A stretch of DNA of 64,000 bases from Murimonas intestini (GCF_024622195.1 NZ_JANKBI010000007.1:1-64000), one strand, 5' to 3'. Shown: positions 42,674-52,237, numbered from the stretch's first letter. Program-made: numbers and translations. The notes: generated by a model not told the origin, from the sequence alone.

Positions 42674-44407
42674 TTAGAGCATCCCGTTGATCATTTCCAG
42701 GATTTTCTCTCCCATGGCCGCTGACTTAGCGTCAGCATCCTCCAGAGAAGTTCCTTTTATTCCATAATAGAATTTAACCTTCGGCTCTGTGCCTGACGGG
42801 CGCACGCATACCCACGCGTCATCCTCCAGATCATAATAGAGCACATTGGAACCCGGCAGCCCGGTGCTTGTCACTTCGCCCGTTGCCATGTCCCTGATAG
42901 TATCTTTCTTGTAATCTCTTGCTTTAAGCACCTTGTAGTCCCCGATGCTCTCCGGGGCATTATTCCTCAGAGTCTCCAGGATCTCCTGGATCTTCTGAAG
43001 CCCCTCGATGCCTTTAAGGGTGATAGACTGTATGCTGTCTTTGTAATATCCATATTTTTCATACATATCGATCATGACATCCCAGAGCGTCTTACCCTGT
43101 GTCTTATAATAAGCTGCCGCTTCACAGAGGGCCATGGTCGCCACGATGGCATCCTTATCCCTGGCATGCGTACCTATCAGGCAGCCGTAGCTCTCCTCAA
43201 ATCCAAAGAGGTATGTGCCCTTTCCTGATGTCTCGAAATTCAGGATCTGCTGTCCGATGAACTTAAATCCTGTCAGGACCTCAATACATTTTACACCGTA
43301 GTATCTGGCGATCGCAGAAGCCATATTGCTGGAAACGATGGTGGTGATGAGCGCACCGTCCTCAGGAAGTCCGCCGTGCGCCTTCTTCTGTCCCAGCTCA
43401 TAATCCGCCAGGAGGCAGCCTGACATATTGCCTGTGAGAGTGATGTACTCCCCGCTCTTTGTGTCCTTTACATAGACTCCAAGCCTGTCTGCATCAGGGT
43501 CTGTGGCAAGCACAAGGTCTGCATCCACTTCCCTGGCCAGCTTCAGGCCCAGTTCAAATGCTTCCGCAGCCTCTGGGTTCGGATAGCTGACTGTGGGGAA
43601 TTCCCCGTCAGGAAGCTCCTGCTCTTTTACAACATATACATTCTCGAAACCGATCTCTTTAAGTACACGTCTGGCAGGTATATTTCCTGTGCCATGGAGA
43701 GGTGAATACACGATCTTCATATCCTTCTGCACTTCTTTGATAGCATCCCAGTTAATGACCTGGCTCTTCAGCTCTTCAATATATGCATCGTCTATTGCCT
43801 GTCCTATGACTTCATAAAGTCCGGCAGCCTCCGCCTCTTTCTTATCCATAGTCTTCACTGTGTCAAAATCTGTCACATTCTTAACCTCTGCCATGATCCC
43901 TGTGTCATGAGGAGGCGTGATCTGCGCACCGTCCTCCCAGTATACCTTGTATCCATTATACTCAGGCGGATTGTGGCTGGCCGTGATATTGATGCCCGCT
44001 ATACAGCCTAATCTGCGGACTGCATATGACAGCTCCGGGGTGGGCCTCAGGGATTCAAATACATAAGCCTTTATGCCGTTGGCAGCCAGGCAGAGTGCAG
44101 CTTCGTCTGCAAATTCCGGAGACATCCTCCTGGAGTCATAAGCGATGGCAACTCCTCTGCTCTGTGCATTCACGGCAGCTATGTAATTGGCAAGTCCCTG
44201 TGTGGCTTTGCGGACTGTATAGACATTCATCCTGTTTGTCCCCGCTCCGATAATGCCGCGGAGTCCTGCTGTACCGAATTCAAGTTCCGTATAAAAGCGT
44301 TCCTTTATCTCATTCTCATCATCTGCGATTGACTTCAGCTCTGCTTTAGTAGCCTCATCAAAGTATGGGTTAGAAAGCCACTCATCATAAATTTTCTTGT
44401 AGTCCAT
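42674..44407 (-). CDS. pgm: Phosphoglucomutase/phosphomannomutase
   Basis: 577 residues from ATG 44407 (GGGAGG upstream); the frame also runs open into the preceding gene and that extension is not coding. The active-site Ser is in ITASHNPPEYNG, the metal loop is DPDADRLGV, the sugar loop GFEESYG and the phosphate loop RPSGTEPK. It interconverts hexose 1- and 6-phosphates for glycogen, wall and exopolysaccharide precursors. It is upstream of and coupled to mazG. Confidence 0.93.
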   Translation of the reverse strand: MDYKKIYDEWLSNPYFDEATKAELKSIADDENEIKERFYTELEFGTAGLRGIIGAGTNRMNVYTVRKATQGLANYIAAVNAQSRGVAIAYDSRRMSPEFADEAALCLAANGIKAYVFESLRPTPELSYAVRRLGCIAGINITASHNPPEYNGYKVYWEDGAQITPPHDTGIMAEVKNVTDFDTVKTMDKKEAEAAGLYEVIGQAIDDAYIEELKSQVINWDAIKEVQKDMKIVYSPLHGTGNIPARRVLKEIGFENVYVVKEQELPDGEFPTVSYPNPEAAEAFELGLKLAREVDADLVLATDPDADRLGVYVKDTKSGEYITLTGNMSGCLLADYELGQKKAHGGLPEDGALITTIVSSNMASAIARYYGVKCIEVLTGFKFIGQQILNFETSGKGTYLFGFEESYGCLIGTHARDKDAIVATMALCEAAAYYKTQGKTLWDVMIDMYEKYGYYKDSIQSITLKGIEGLQKIQEILETLRNNAPESIGDYKVLKARDYKKDTIRDMATGEVTSTGLPGSNVLYYDLEDDAWVCVRPSGTEPKVKFYYGIKGTSLEDADAKSAAMGEKILEMINGML

Positions 44408-44475
44408 CGAATTACCTCCCTGTGTAATTTTTATATTAGTTGTATTATATAATAAATTTTCGCAAAAAGGAATAC

Positions 44476-45474
44476 TTACTCCAGCATTTTTAGAAATAGA
44501 TTGCGCCTTTCCTGCTGATGTACCAAAACTTCCAGTTTTTCGACATTTTTTCCCGGAATCCAGGCCTTGTTCCTGCCATAATAGTGGTTTGCCAGCTTCC
44601 AGAATTTTTCCGGATATGACAGGCGCAGGCGCAGGTTCTCCCACTCGGATGCGCTTAAAGGCCTCACCTGCTCATATGCATTTAATATGGAGCGCCCCAG
44701 CTCCATGGACCAGTTCTGCTTCTCCAGTATCTTTCTCAAGAACTGATAGAGATCACTGACCTGGACGTCATAACGGCACTTGATAAAGTTTGTGGTAGCT
44801 ATCCCGTCCCGGCAGAACAGTACCTGATGCTGGTTATAATCCCCATGGCAGAGCAGGCCGTCCTCTATGCTCCTTTTCTGGAGCTCCTCCTGATTCTGGC
44901 TGCCCAGCTGTTCTGTAGCTGACAGAGCCTGTTCGAAAAACATGGTGAAATAATTCAGATACCCTGTCTCAAAAGGATTCTTCTGATGCCTGCCGCGTAT
45001 AAATGTGCGCACCTTCTTTAATTCCCTGTTCTTCCTTACAAAATCCTCTTCCAGGGAGACTGCCTCATATTTTCCTGCATCCTCCGGTCCCGGCGCCATC
45101 CTCATTACCTGATGGAGCCTGGCCAGATTGCGCACGGCCTCCAGGATCTCCCCTTCATTTTTTGTATCGCACTCTCTGCCGGCATACCAGTCCTTTACCA
45201 CATAGCGGTTTTCCTCCCAGTCTTTGCAGTAAAGCTCGCCCTCTTTATTCGGCATTACTACATCTACCTTAGTAAATCCCTCTTCCCGCAGATGGTACAA
45301 AACACGGTTCACAAAAGCCAGCCTGTTTGAAGAGCCTGCGAAGTCTGTGAATAGTTTCAGCCCCTTATCTGTTTCGCAGATATAGGAGCCTCTTCCCCTT
45401 CTCGTACCTTGCACCTGCAGGTCATACTGTTCCAATAATTTTAATCCCTTATCATTCAACTCCATTCCCCCCAC
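44476..45474 (-). CDS. CotS-family spore coat kinase-like protein
   Basis: 332 residues. The start is a GTG at 45474 (GGGAG 8 bases upstream), with ATG 45465 as alternative. It has the kinase-like fold of the CotS/aminoglycoside phosphotransferase superfamily: an N-lobe with YICETDKGLKLF and RYVVKDWYAG, and the catalytic loop LLCHGDYNQHQVLF. The DFD position is altered (TTNFIKC), as in many CotS proteins. Spore coat assembly is the known role in Bacillus. It lies between pgm and cca with short gaps. Confidence 0.78.
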   Translation of the reverse strand: MGGMELNDKGLKLLEQYDLQVQGTRRGRGSYICETDKGLKLFTDFAGSSNRLAFVNRVLYHLREEGFTKVDVVMPNKEGELYCKDWEENRYVVKDWYAGRECDTKNEGEILEAVRNLARLHQVMRMAPGPEDAGKYEAVSLEEDFVRKNRELKKVRTFIRGRHQKNPFETGYLNYFTMFFEQALSATEQLGSQNQEELQKRSIEDGLLCHGDYNQHQVLFCRDGIATTNFIKCRYDVQVSDLYQFLRKILEKQNWSMELGRSILNAYEQVRPLSASEWENLRLRLSYPEKFWKLANHYYGRNKAWIPGKNVEKLEVLVHQQERRNLFLKMLE

Positions 45475-45552
45475 TCGACTACTCCCTCTATCTTATGCAC
45501 AGGGCAGATGAAATATGAAGCTCCCGGACATGTTAATACCCCGCAGCCTGGC

Positions 45553-46911
45553 TTACGGGGTATTATACTGGCGGCGCAGCTTTCTGGCTGCATCCAGAAG
45601 ATATTCTTTTGTATTGTGCTCCGGCTCACTTAGTACGTCATCCAGCAGGCCCTGCAAGACTTGTCCCAGTTCTCTGCCCGGGGCCATTCCATCCCCGATC
45701 AGGTCTTTTCCGGTGATCTTCAGGTCCTTTAAGGAAAGGCAGTCACTGTCTCTTAATATGTCCTGATAAATTTCCTTCAGTTTTAAGAGGGCTTCCAGTT
45801 TTTCCTCTCTCTTATATGTGCTCTGGGCCCTGATATCCGCTTCCTGGACAAGCAGCAGGGATAAAAACAGCTCATTTCCCACCTTATGGACAAGCCTTCT
45901 TACATTTGCCGGTTTGAGGACAGGATGAGTGTCATGGTACTTGACAAGCCTGCATACCTTGCCTATGGTATCATTGTCAAACCTGAGCCTTCTCATAACC
46001 CTTCCTGCTATCTCCTCACTTACGTCGGGATGGCCATAGAACCTGTCTCTCCCCTCTTCATCTGAAGAATGTACGAGGGGCTTTCCCATGTCATGGAAAA
46101 GCATGGTCAGGCGCAGCACCTTGTCAGGCTTTACAAGCTCCATGGCCTTTAAGGTATGGCCCCCCACATTAAAACAGTGATGGGGGGTATTCTGTTCCTG
46201 TTTCATAATGGCGTCAAATTCCGGGAGTATAACTGCTGTTATCCCCAGCTCCCAGGCATCCTTCAGATACTGGGGATTATCAGAGAGCAGAAGTTTTACA
46301 AGCTCCGCCTGTATCCTCTCTGCGCTGATATGCTTCAGGTTTCCGGCAAGGGAAGAGACTGCCTGCCTTGTAGATTCCGCGATAGTGCAGCCCAGCTGGG
46401 CCGAAAAGCGCACGGCGCGCAGAATTCGCAGCGCATCTTCACTGAACCGCTCCATGGCGTCTCCCACGCACCTTATTATCTTATCCTTTAAGTCCTGCCT
46501 GCCGCCAAATATATCTACGATCCCGCACCTGTCATTATAGGCCATGGCATTGATGGTAAAATCTCTTCTTTTCAGATCTTCTAAAAGGCTGGCAGTAAAT
46601 TCCACTTCCCTGGGATGGCGCCCGTCCTCATACTCTCCGTCTACCCGGTAAGTAGTGACTTCATACCCCATCTTATCCATAAGGACTGTCACTGTGCCAT
46701 GCTGGATACCAGTATCCACCGTCCTCGCAAACAGAGCCTTGACCTCACCGGGCTTTGCCGAGGTGGTGATATCCCAGTCCCCCGGTATACGGCCGATAAG
46801 ACTGTCGCGCACACAGCCTCCCACGGCATAGGCTTCATAGCCTGCCTCCTCCAGTTTCCCGATGATTGCCTGCACATGCTCCGGCAGATCAATCTTTAGT
46901 CCGACCTCCAC
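45553..46911 (-). CDS. cca: CCA tRNA nucleotidyltransferase with HD domain
   Basis: 452 residues from GTG 46911 (AAGGAGG upstream). The nucleotidyltransferase head has YAVGGCVRDSLIGRIPGDWD and the RRDFTINAMAY motif. The neck and body follow, and an HD domain carries HHCFNVGGHT and LFHDMGKP. It adds or repairs the 3' CCA, which both tRNA genes in this window need since they do not encode it. It lies 15 bp after uppP. Confidence 0.93.
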   Translation of the reverse strand: MEVGLKIDLPEHVQAIIGKLEEAGYEAYAVGGCVRDSLIGRIPGDWDITTSAKPGEVKALFARTVDTGIQHGTVTVLMDKMGYEVTTYRVDGEYEDGRHPREVEFTASLLEDLKRRDFTINAMAYNDRCGIVDIFGGRQDLKDKIIRCVGDAMERFSEDALRILRAVRFSAQLGCTIAESTRQAVSSLAGNLKHISAERIQAELVKLLLSDNPQYLKDAWELGITAVILPEFDAIMKQEQNTPHHCFNVGGHTLKAMELVKPDKVLRLTMLFHDMGKPLVHSSDEEGRDRFYGHPDVSEEIAGRVMRRLRFDNDTIGKVCRLVKYHDTHPVLKPANVRRLVHKVGNELFLSLLLVQEADIRAQSTYKREEKLEALLKLKEIYQDILRDSDCLSLKDLKITGKDLIGDGMAPGRELGQVLQGLLDDVLSEPEHNTKEYLLDAARKLRRQYNTP

Positions 46912-46925
46912 ACTATCTCCTCCTT

Positions 46926-47750
46926 TTATGCAAGGATAAAATAAGCCAGCACGACAGCCCCGAGTACGATCCTGTACCATCCAAAGACTTTGAAATCGTG
47001 CCTGCGTATATAGTTCATCAAAAATTTAATAACAAGGATTGAAACCACAAATGCCACAGCCATTCCCACAATAAGCAATATCAGCTCACTTCCTGAAAAT
47101 GCAAAGCCGAATTTCACCAGCTTTAAAAGACTGGCTCCGGCCATTACAGGCACTGCAAGGAAAAATGTAAATTCCGCGGCTGTCGTCCTGGACATCCCGA
47201 TCAGTATCCCTCCAAGGATCGTAGCCCCGGATCTGGATGTACCCGGGAAAACAGCGGCTATCAGCTGAAACAGGCCAATCAGCACAGCAGTCTTCCATGT
47301 GATCTCAGCAATTGAATTGATCCTGGGGGACACACCCTTGTTCCTGTTTTCTATAATGATAAACAGCACGCCAAAAACTATAAGCGCCGCCGCCACGGAC
47401 TGGTAATTATAGAAAAGTTCATTGATCTTGTCATCAAAAGCCAGACCTACCACTGCGGCCGGTATACATGCCGCCAAGATCTTGAACCACATGGTGAAGG
47501 TATCCTTTTTGATAAAGTACTTTTCCTTTGTGCTAAACGGCCACAGCTGGTTCCAGAACAGTACAACAACAGCCATGATCGCTCCCAGCTGTATCACTAC
47601 CAGAAACATATCCAGGAATTCCTTTGGGACATCCATTTTTATGAATTCATCCAGCAGGATCATGTGTCCTGTACTGCTGATGGGCAGCCACTCCGTAATT
47701 CCTTCCACAATCCCAAAAAGGACTGCCTTTAGCATCTCTAAAAAATCCAT
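46926..47750 (-). CDS. uppP: Undecaprenyl-diphosphatase (BacA/UppP)
   Basis: 274 residues, seven or eight membrane segments. The two active-site segments are GIVEGITEWLPISSTGHM and, further on, AAVFPGTSRSGATI. It recycles undecaprenyl pyrophosphate for wall synthesis and confers bacitracin tolerance. AGGAG lies upstream of ATG 47750, and cca follows at 15 bp. Confidence 0.96.
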   Translation of the reverse strand: MDFLEMLKAVLFGIVEGITEWLPISSTGHMILLDEFIKMDVPKEFLDMFLVVIQLGAIMAVVVLFWNQLWPFSTKEKYFIKKDTFTMWFKILAACIPAAVVGLAFDDKINELFYNYQSVAAALIVFGVLFIIIENRNKGVSPRINSIAEITWKTAVLIGLFQLIAAVFPGTSRSGATILGGILIGMSRTTAAEFTFFLAVPVMAGASLLKLVKFGFAFSGSELILLIVGMAVAFVVSILVIKFLMNYIRRHDFKVFGWYRIVLGAVVLAYFILA

Positions 47751-47855
47751 TCTTCTACTCCTATCTCTGTCTCATATTTCCCCTTCCCCCGCCTGCACGG
47801 CACTGTTTTCCTGTTCTTTTACAGGCATGACAGGGCATCCGGATGGGTATACTCT

Positions 47856-47884
47856 ATGTTAATATATCCTGCCGTATTACACAA
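47856..47884 (-). promoter_or_regulatory. Possible promoter of uppP-cca
   Basis: On the minus strand TTGTGT (47879-47884) and TAACAT (47856-47861) have a 17-bp spacer. It is back to back with the cold shock promoter. Confidence 0.35.
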
Positions 47885-47915
47885 GGAAAAAATACTGAAT
47901 TTTTTTTAAAAAGTC

Positions 47916-47944
47916 TTGACATTTTATCTGCTAAAAGCTATAAT
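47916..47944 (+). promoter_or_regulatory. Consensus promoter of the cold shock gene
   Basis: TTGACA (47916-47921) and TATAAT (47939-47944) are perfect with a 17-bp spacer. It leaves a leader of about 130 bases before the start codon. Confidence 0.85.
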
Positions 47945-47978
47945 CAGAAATGTATCAAGGATGTATTGGATGTAAAGT

Positions 47979-48047
47979 AATTCACTAGTTATTAGAGATT
48001 ATATTTAACACCTATATAATCTGTAGTAGCTGGTGAATTTTTTATTT
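47979..48047 (+). promoter_or_regulatory. Structured leader hairpin of the cold shock mRNA
   Basis: AATTCACTAG (47979) pairs with CTGGTGAATT (48030-48039), and inside it AGATTATAT (47996-48004) pairs perfectly with ATATAATCT (48014-48022). A T-rich run follows at once (48038-48047). This could be a cold-responsive leader or an attenuator. Confidence 0.6.
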
Positions 48048-48082
48048 TCAACCAACTAATTTATTTAATGGAGGTACCGGAA

Positions 48083-48283
48083 ATGAATAAGGGTACAGTA
48101 AAATGGTTCAACGCAGAAAAAGGTTATGGATTCATCACTGGAGAAGACGGAGCTGACGTATTCGTACACTTCTCAGCAATCCAGGGAGACGGCTTCAAGA
48201 CTCTCGATGAAGGACAGGCAGTTACTTATGATTTACAGGAAGGCAACCGCGGAATGCAGGCTGCTAACGTAAACAAAGCATAA
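48083..48283 (+). CDS. cspB: Cold shock protein (CspA/CspB family)
   Basis: 66 residues from ATG 48083 with GGAGG upstream. It contains the RNP1 motif KGYGFIT and RNP2 VFVHFSAI of the cold shock domain, starting GTVKWFNAEKGYGF. It binds single-stranded RNA and DNA and acts as an RNA chaperone. It is a single gene with a consensus promoter, a structured leader and its own terminator. Confidence 0.95.
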   Translation: MNKGTVKWFNAEKGYGFITGEDGADVFVHFSAIQGDGFKTLDEGQAVTYDLQEGNRGMQAANVNKA

Positions 48284-48316
48284 GTTAATATAGCTTTAGA
48301 CCGTGCGCAACTAAGA

Positions 48317-48366
48317 AAACAGATCCTTTCCGGAGATACCTTATCTCCCTGAATGGATCTGTTTTT
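48317..48366 (+). terminator. Terminator after the cold shock gene (two-way)
   Basis: AAAACAGATCC pairs with GGATCTGTTTTT and an inner GGAGAT/ATCTCC stem extends it. A T tract follows on plus and an A tract precedes, so it can serve the convergent gene at 48375 as well. Confidence 0.85.
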
Positions 48367-48374
48367 AATTTATC

Positions 48375-49547
48375 CTATATAATATCTGCCCCGGCCTGTT
48401 TCATCATTTCTTTCAGCCTGCTTATGTAGTACAGGTAGTTCTCATAAGATGCGGACGGCGCCACCTGGTGGTCAGCTCCCGGAAGGTAGCCTCCCTGGCG
48501 GATCACCGGCAGGATTCTGGCAAATTCTCTGTCTATAGCCTCTTTTCCTTTATCTATCTCCAGCTTATTAAATGCCCCGATGAATTTTACCCTTGGGAAC
48601 TTTTCCCGCACCTTTACAATATCCATTCCCGCATTCACGTCCATGGGCAGGAAGCCGTCCACTCCGGCCTTCAGAAAATTCGGGATCAGAGCCTCAAAAT
48701 CACCATCTGTGTCAATAAAGACATTCTTAACCCCATTTTCCCTGAGCAGAGGGATCAGCTCCTTATAATAAGCCCCCACAAACTCGTCAAACAAAGCAGG
48801 CGAGATCATAGGGCCTGTGGAACCGCTCAGATCCTCCTCAAACAGAATGACCTCAGGCTGCAGGATCCTGGCGATCTTCCCCAGATATTCCTTATAAATA
48901 TCCAGAATAAATCTGTTAATATCGTGCATCAGCTCCGGCATGTCATAGAAAGCATAGAGATGCTCTTCTGCGCCGAACAACTCTCTCGGTGTCCAGAAAA
49001 AGCCTGAAGCCCGGAACCTGACAGAGAATTTGCCCTTTTCGTGGTCTTCCCTGTATTTTCCATATACTTTTTCCATGTTTTCATCCGTACACCAGATGCG
49101 CATCTCCTCCAACGCCCGGGCCTTCAGGCTTTCCCAGTCCTCCTCACAAGTCACCACAGGGCGCACATGCTCTACCAGCTTTCTCTTCTTGTGATGCCTT
49201 CTCTGCCACCCATCTGTATCCAGGCTGAGGATATAGTCATCTGTCTCCTCAATCACTTTTTCCTCAAAAGATTTAAAGGGGATCCGAAAGGACATTCTCT
49301 TCACTCCGTCATAGCCCAGATACTGCTCATACTCGTACACAGGGTCCGCCATATAATCATTATAATAATCCTGATATCTCTCTCCTTCTGCACGGTAAAG
49401 CTTCCTGCTGGCAAAACGATCCGGCAGTCCCTCTAAAACCCAGCGGTCCACCGACAGGTCCCAGGGAAAAAACGTCTCCGCAACAGCCCCTTCCCCATTC
49501 ATATTCTTAAACCCCAGTGTGCCCAGCAGCCTTTCTGAATCATTCAT
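48375..49547 (-). CDS. Uroporphyrinogen decarboxylase-fold protein (methyltransferase-like)
   Basis: 390 residues from ATG 49547 (GGAGG upstream). The C-terminal half is URO-D-like: LFEEDLSGSTGPMISPALFDEF, VFIDTDGDFEALIPNFLKAG and GGYLPGADHQVAPSASYENY resemble the MtaA/CmuA corrinoid methyltransferase branch more than heme-pathway HemE, and the HemE N-terminal Arg motif is absent. The substrate is unknown. No corrinoid protein or other methyltransferase partner is adjacent, so the pathway is open. It is divergent from the AraC gene. Confidence 0.75.
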   Translation of the reverse strand: MNDSERLLGTLGFKNMNGEGAVAETFFPWDLSVDRWVLEGLPDRFASRKLYRAEGERYQDYYNDYMADPVYEYEQYLGYDGVKRMSFRIPFKSFEEKVIEETDDYILSLDTDGWQRRHHKKRKLVEHVRPVVTCEEDWESLKARALEEMRIWCTDENMEKVYGKYREDHEKGKFSVRFRASGFFWTPRELFGAEEHLYAFYDMPELMHDINRFILDIYKEYLGKIARILQPEVILFEEDLSGSTGPMISPALFDEFVGAYYKELIPLLRENGVKNVFIDTDGDFEALIPNFLKAGVDGFLPMDVNAGMDIVKVREKFPRVKFIGAFNKLEIDKGKEAIDREFARILPVIRQGGYLPGADHQVAPSASYENYLYYISRLKEMMKQAGADII

Positions 49548-49855
49548 ACTATTTGCCTCCTCCGCAGTATTTTTATATGTAATAAACAATACCAGAAAAA
49601 GGACATTTAATCTTGTACCGCCGGATATCATATGTGTAAAATACAAACATACTAAACCACAGGCCGTGCCGGTAAAAGAAAGAGGTAAATTTCAGAAGAT
49701 TATGATATTATTCACTAAAACCTGTGTTATAATATACACAGAAAATCATCAGAACATACCGTGATCTGACAGCCTCCATGGGTAAAAAAAGATCACTCAG
49801 TATAAAAACAGTCACTGGTCACCAAGTGAACAGCAGCTAAAAATGAGGTGAGATA
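49548..49855. promoter_or_regulatory. Divergent intergenic region with palindromic operator candidate
   Basis: This 308-bp AT-rich stretch separates the URO-D-like and AraC genes. The palindrome CTGTGT-N8-ACACAG at 49722-49741 encloses a TATAAT at 49728-49733. No good -35 was found, so the promoter and its target gene are not settled. Confidence 0.35.
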
Positions 49856-50740
49856 TTGGCACAAAATAAATTGATCACAAATAAGGAAGTATTTAAGAAC
49901 GGATGGAACAGCCTCTATACAGAGTCCTTTCATTATCCGGCCGCTTATGAGATATCAGAACACTCCCATGAATTCATGGAGATCGGTGTCACACTGGACG
50001 GGACAGCCCGCCACACATCCGGCAGTTCTTCCCGCCTGCTGTCTCCCGGCTCTGTCTATCTCATCGCACCCATGCAGTCCCATAGCCTGCAGGCTTCTTC
50101 CAGGTGGCATGTACAGAATATCTATCTGCTCCCCAAGGCACTGGCACGCCATTTTCCGCCGGATCTGAAGCAGTTTCTGACACTGGCAGGCTCACCGCTC
50201 ATGGAAAATAAAATGTTCTGCCAGCTTACCGGGCAGAACCTGAAGGCAGCGGGCAGCCTGCTGGAATCCTATTCAGGATACTCACCCACTGCTTCTTCGT
50301 CCATGGACGCATTCCAGTATCACTGCATGATCGCACTGCTCTATATCATCTGTGATACTTTTAAGAGCGCCAATCCTTCTATATCATTTCAGGCGGACGA
50401 CCGTGTGCTCACCATCGTCCGCCTGATCGAGAGGCATCTCTCCCTGCCTTCCTCTGAGCTGACCTCCCTCATCTCCTCCGGACTCTCACTCCACCCCCAG
50501 AGCCTGAACCGGCTGATCAAGAGAGATCTGGGGATCTCCCTCAACCAGTTCATTCTGGAAAGCAAACTGGAGAACAGCTGCGGCATGCTGCTTGAGGGTG
50601 TGCCAATCACTAATGTGGCAATGGCCCTGGGTTTCTATGACCATTCCCACTATAATAAGTACTTTCTGAAATATTTCGGGATCACACCATCAGAGTACAG
50701 GAAAAAATACCGCTTATCCACAGATTCGATCCACCCATAG
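49856..50740 (+). CDS. AraC-family transcriptional regulator
   Basis: 294 residues from a TTG at 49856 with GAGGTGA upstream. The N-terminus is a cupin sensor (EHSHEFMEIGV motif with His residues, then SPGSVYLIAPMQSHSL). The C-terminal double helix-turn-helix has GLSLHPQSLNRLIKRDLGIS and NVAMALGFYDHSHYNKYFLK. It converges with the tannase gene and overlaps its end by 27 bp. A role in sensing a plant phenolic or sugar and activating the tannase is plausible but unproven. Confidence 0.85.
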   Translation: MAQNKLITNKEVFKNGWNSLYTESFHYPAAYEISEHSHEFMEIGVTLDGTARHTSGSSSRLLSPGSVYLIAPMQSHSLQASSRWHVQNIYLLPKALARHFPPDLKQFLTLAGSPLMENKMFCQLTGQNLKAAGSLLESYSGYSPTASSSMDAFQYHCMIALLYIICDTFKSANPSISFQADDRVLTIVRLIERHLSLPSSELTSLISSGLSLHPQSLNRLIKRDLGISLNQFILESKLENSCGMLLEGVPITNVAMALGFYDHSHYNKYFLKYFGITPSEYRKKYRLSTDSIHP

Positions 50741-52114
50741 GAACAGCTCCTCCAGGTCATAGTCTCCTGCATGGCCATATCCCCAGGGAAGGGCAAAATC
50801 CACATCACATCCCTGTTCCCTCAGCTTTGCGGCCAGGATCACCGGTACTGCAAGGGAGGTATCCCTGTCCACCGCCCCATGCCGGATCCTCCAGAACTGC
50901 GCTGTCCTGGCCTTCTCATTATCTATGTAATTCATGGGGTTCATCATTTTTATAATGAGACTCTCAGCCAGCGTATTTTCACGTACATCTTTCATCGCAG
51001 AATATTCTGAAAAATGCCTGTATTGAATTTTCTCATTGCCAAACAGTTCATTTTCAGGTGTGTTCATTTCCATAGAATCAAAAGCCAGTGCAGCCTTCAT
51101 CCTTCCTGCATAAGCTGTATACCTGTCAAAATCAATGTCACAGGGCACTCCCTCCTTCCAGGAGATCCAGGAATATTCCTCTCCTGTAAGGTCTTCCCCA
51201 TTTTCAGCTGCTTTCCGTGCTGAAGCGGTGACAAATGATTTCACATATTCTTTAAAACTGCCATCTCCGTTCTCATCCAGTGAAAGCCGTCTGCCATCCC
51301 CGCCCTTTAATTCCAGTCCGTTCAAATATCCCGGAAATAACTTTCTCACCTCCCGGGAGTCTTCTATCTGCTCTTCCGTCATCATGCCATCATAAGCCCT
51401 GCGCTCAGGACCCTCGTCTGTCATCTGAAAAATCATCCGGTGGAAATCATGCTGGTTGTGGTACATCCACTCATACGCCATATCTGCGTGATCCAGATTT
51501 GTGATGGGACAATAGCAGGACGCCGCAAAGATATCGTCCCTCTCATCTGCTGCTCCCAATGCCTTCAGATAAGGCTCATAATCAGCGCTGTTTCCCGTGG
51601 CTCCCATAAGGGCTGACAGGGCTCCACCTGCGCTTGTGCCATTCGTAATGATCTTCTCCATATCTCCCGGCAGGTCCTCTGATATGTGGCGCAGATATCT
51701 TACCGCCGCCTTCAGGTCCACTATACACGCCGGGGCATTGCCTGTATAACTGCCCTTCCCGTCAGTCAGCCCTCTGCCGCGTGCTCCTGGAGCTGCCACC
51801 ACATATCCCCTCGCCAGTGCTTCAAACACCGCATTTAATTTATTCGTGTGCCGGTTCACTCCTGGCTCTTCAGGAAGCCCCGGCATATAGCCGCCCACTG
51901 TATTGGGCATAAATACAGGTGCTGACGCGGCTGTGTACATCCCCACAGCCTGTCCATGATAATATGCCTCCGGCACATAGATATTCATGGTCTGATATTT
52001 CTCATCTGCTGGAGCAGCCACGTAGCACAGATTCCTGTATGCCCTGAACCGGATCGTCATTCCCTGCCCGGTCATTGTTTCCTTTTGAAAATTATTCTTG
52101 TCAAAACTTGTCAT
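50714..52114 (-). CDS. tanB: Subtype B tannase (gallate ester hydrolase)
   Basis: 466 residues from ATG 52114 (GGAGG 5 bases upstream; ATG 52141 has no site). The sequence closely follows the Lactiplantibacillus tannase TanB: APVFMPNTVGGYMPGLPEEP, the nucleophile motif NGTSAGGALSALMGATGNS, DDIFAASCYCPITNLDHADM, the Asp in WRIRHGAVDRDTS and the His in WGYGHAGDYDLEELF. It hydrolyses galloyl esters of tannins and methyl gallate in the cytoplasm. No signal peptide is visible. It overlaps the convergent AraC gene. Confidence 0.88.
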   Translation of the reverse strand: MTSFDKNNFQKETMTGQGMTIRFRAYRNLCYVAAPADEKYQTMNIYVPEAYYHGQAVGMYTAASAPVFMPNTVGGYMPGLPEEPGVNRHTNKLNAVFEALARGYVVAAPGARGRGLTDGKGSYTGNAPACIVDLKAAVRYLRHISEDLPGDMEKIITNGTSAGGALSALMGATGNSADYEPYLKALGAADERDDIFAASCYCPITNLDHADMAYEWMYHNQHDFHRMIFQMTDEGPERRAYDGMMTEEQIEDSREVRKLFPGYLNGLELKGGDGRRLSLDENGDGSFKEYVKSFVTASARKAAENGEDLTGEEYSWISWKEGVPCDIDFDRYTAYAGRMKAALAFDSMEMNTPENELFGNEKIQYRHFSEYSAMKDVRENTLAESLIIKMMNPMNYIDNEKARTAQFWRIRHGAVDRDTSLAVPVILAAKLREQGCDVDFALPWGYGHAGDYDLEELFLWVDRICG

Positions 52115-52199
52115 ACTGTACCTCCGACTTTTTATTTCCATGCTTATATGGTGAGTTTAAATATTCACATAACCGTTCTATACTTTCCCAGTTGAAAAT

Positions 52200-52229
52200 A
52201 TTCTAGCATGCCGGAAGAAGCCGGGGCAA
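52200..52229 (-). promoter_or_regulatory. Probable tannase promoter (extended -10)
   Basis: On the minus strand TTGCCC (52224-52229) and TGCTAGAAT (-10 TAGAAT at 52200-52205) have an 18-bp spacer. It is about 85 bp before the tannase start and just downstream of the 16-bp palindrome. Confidence 0.4.
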
Positions 52230-52237
52230 TTCGTTTT

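Noticed and set aside
44408..44644. N-terminal extension of phosphoglucomutase
   Set aside because: It overlaps the end of the CotS-like gene. GGGAGG before ATG 44407 and the family start fit better.
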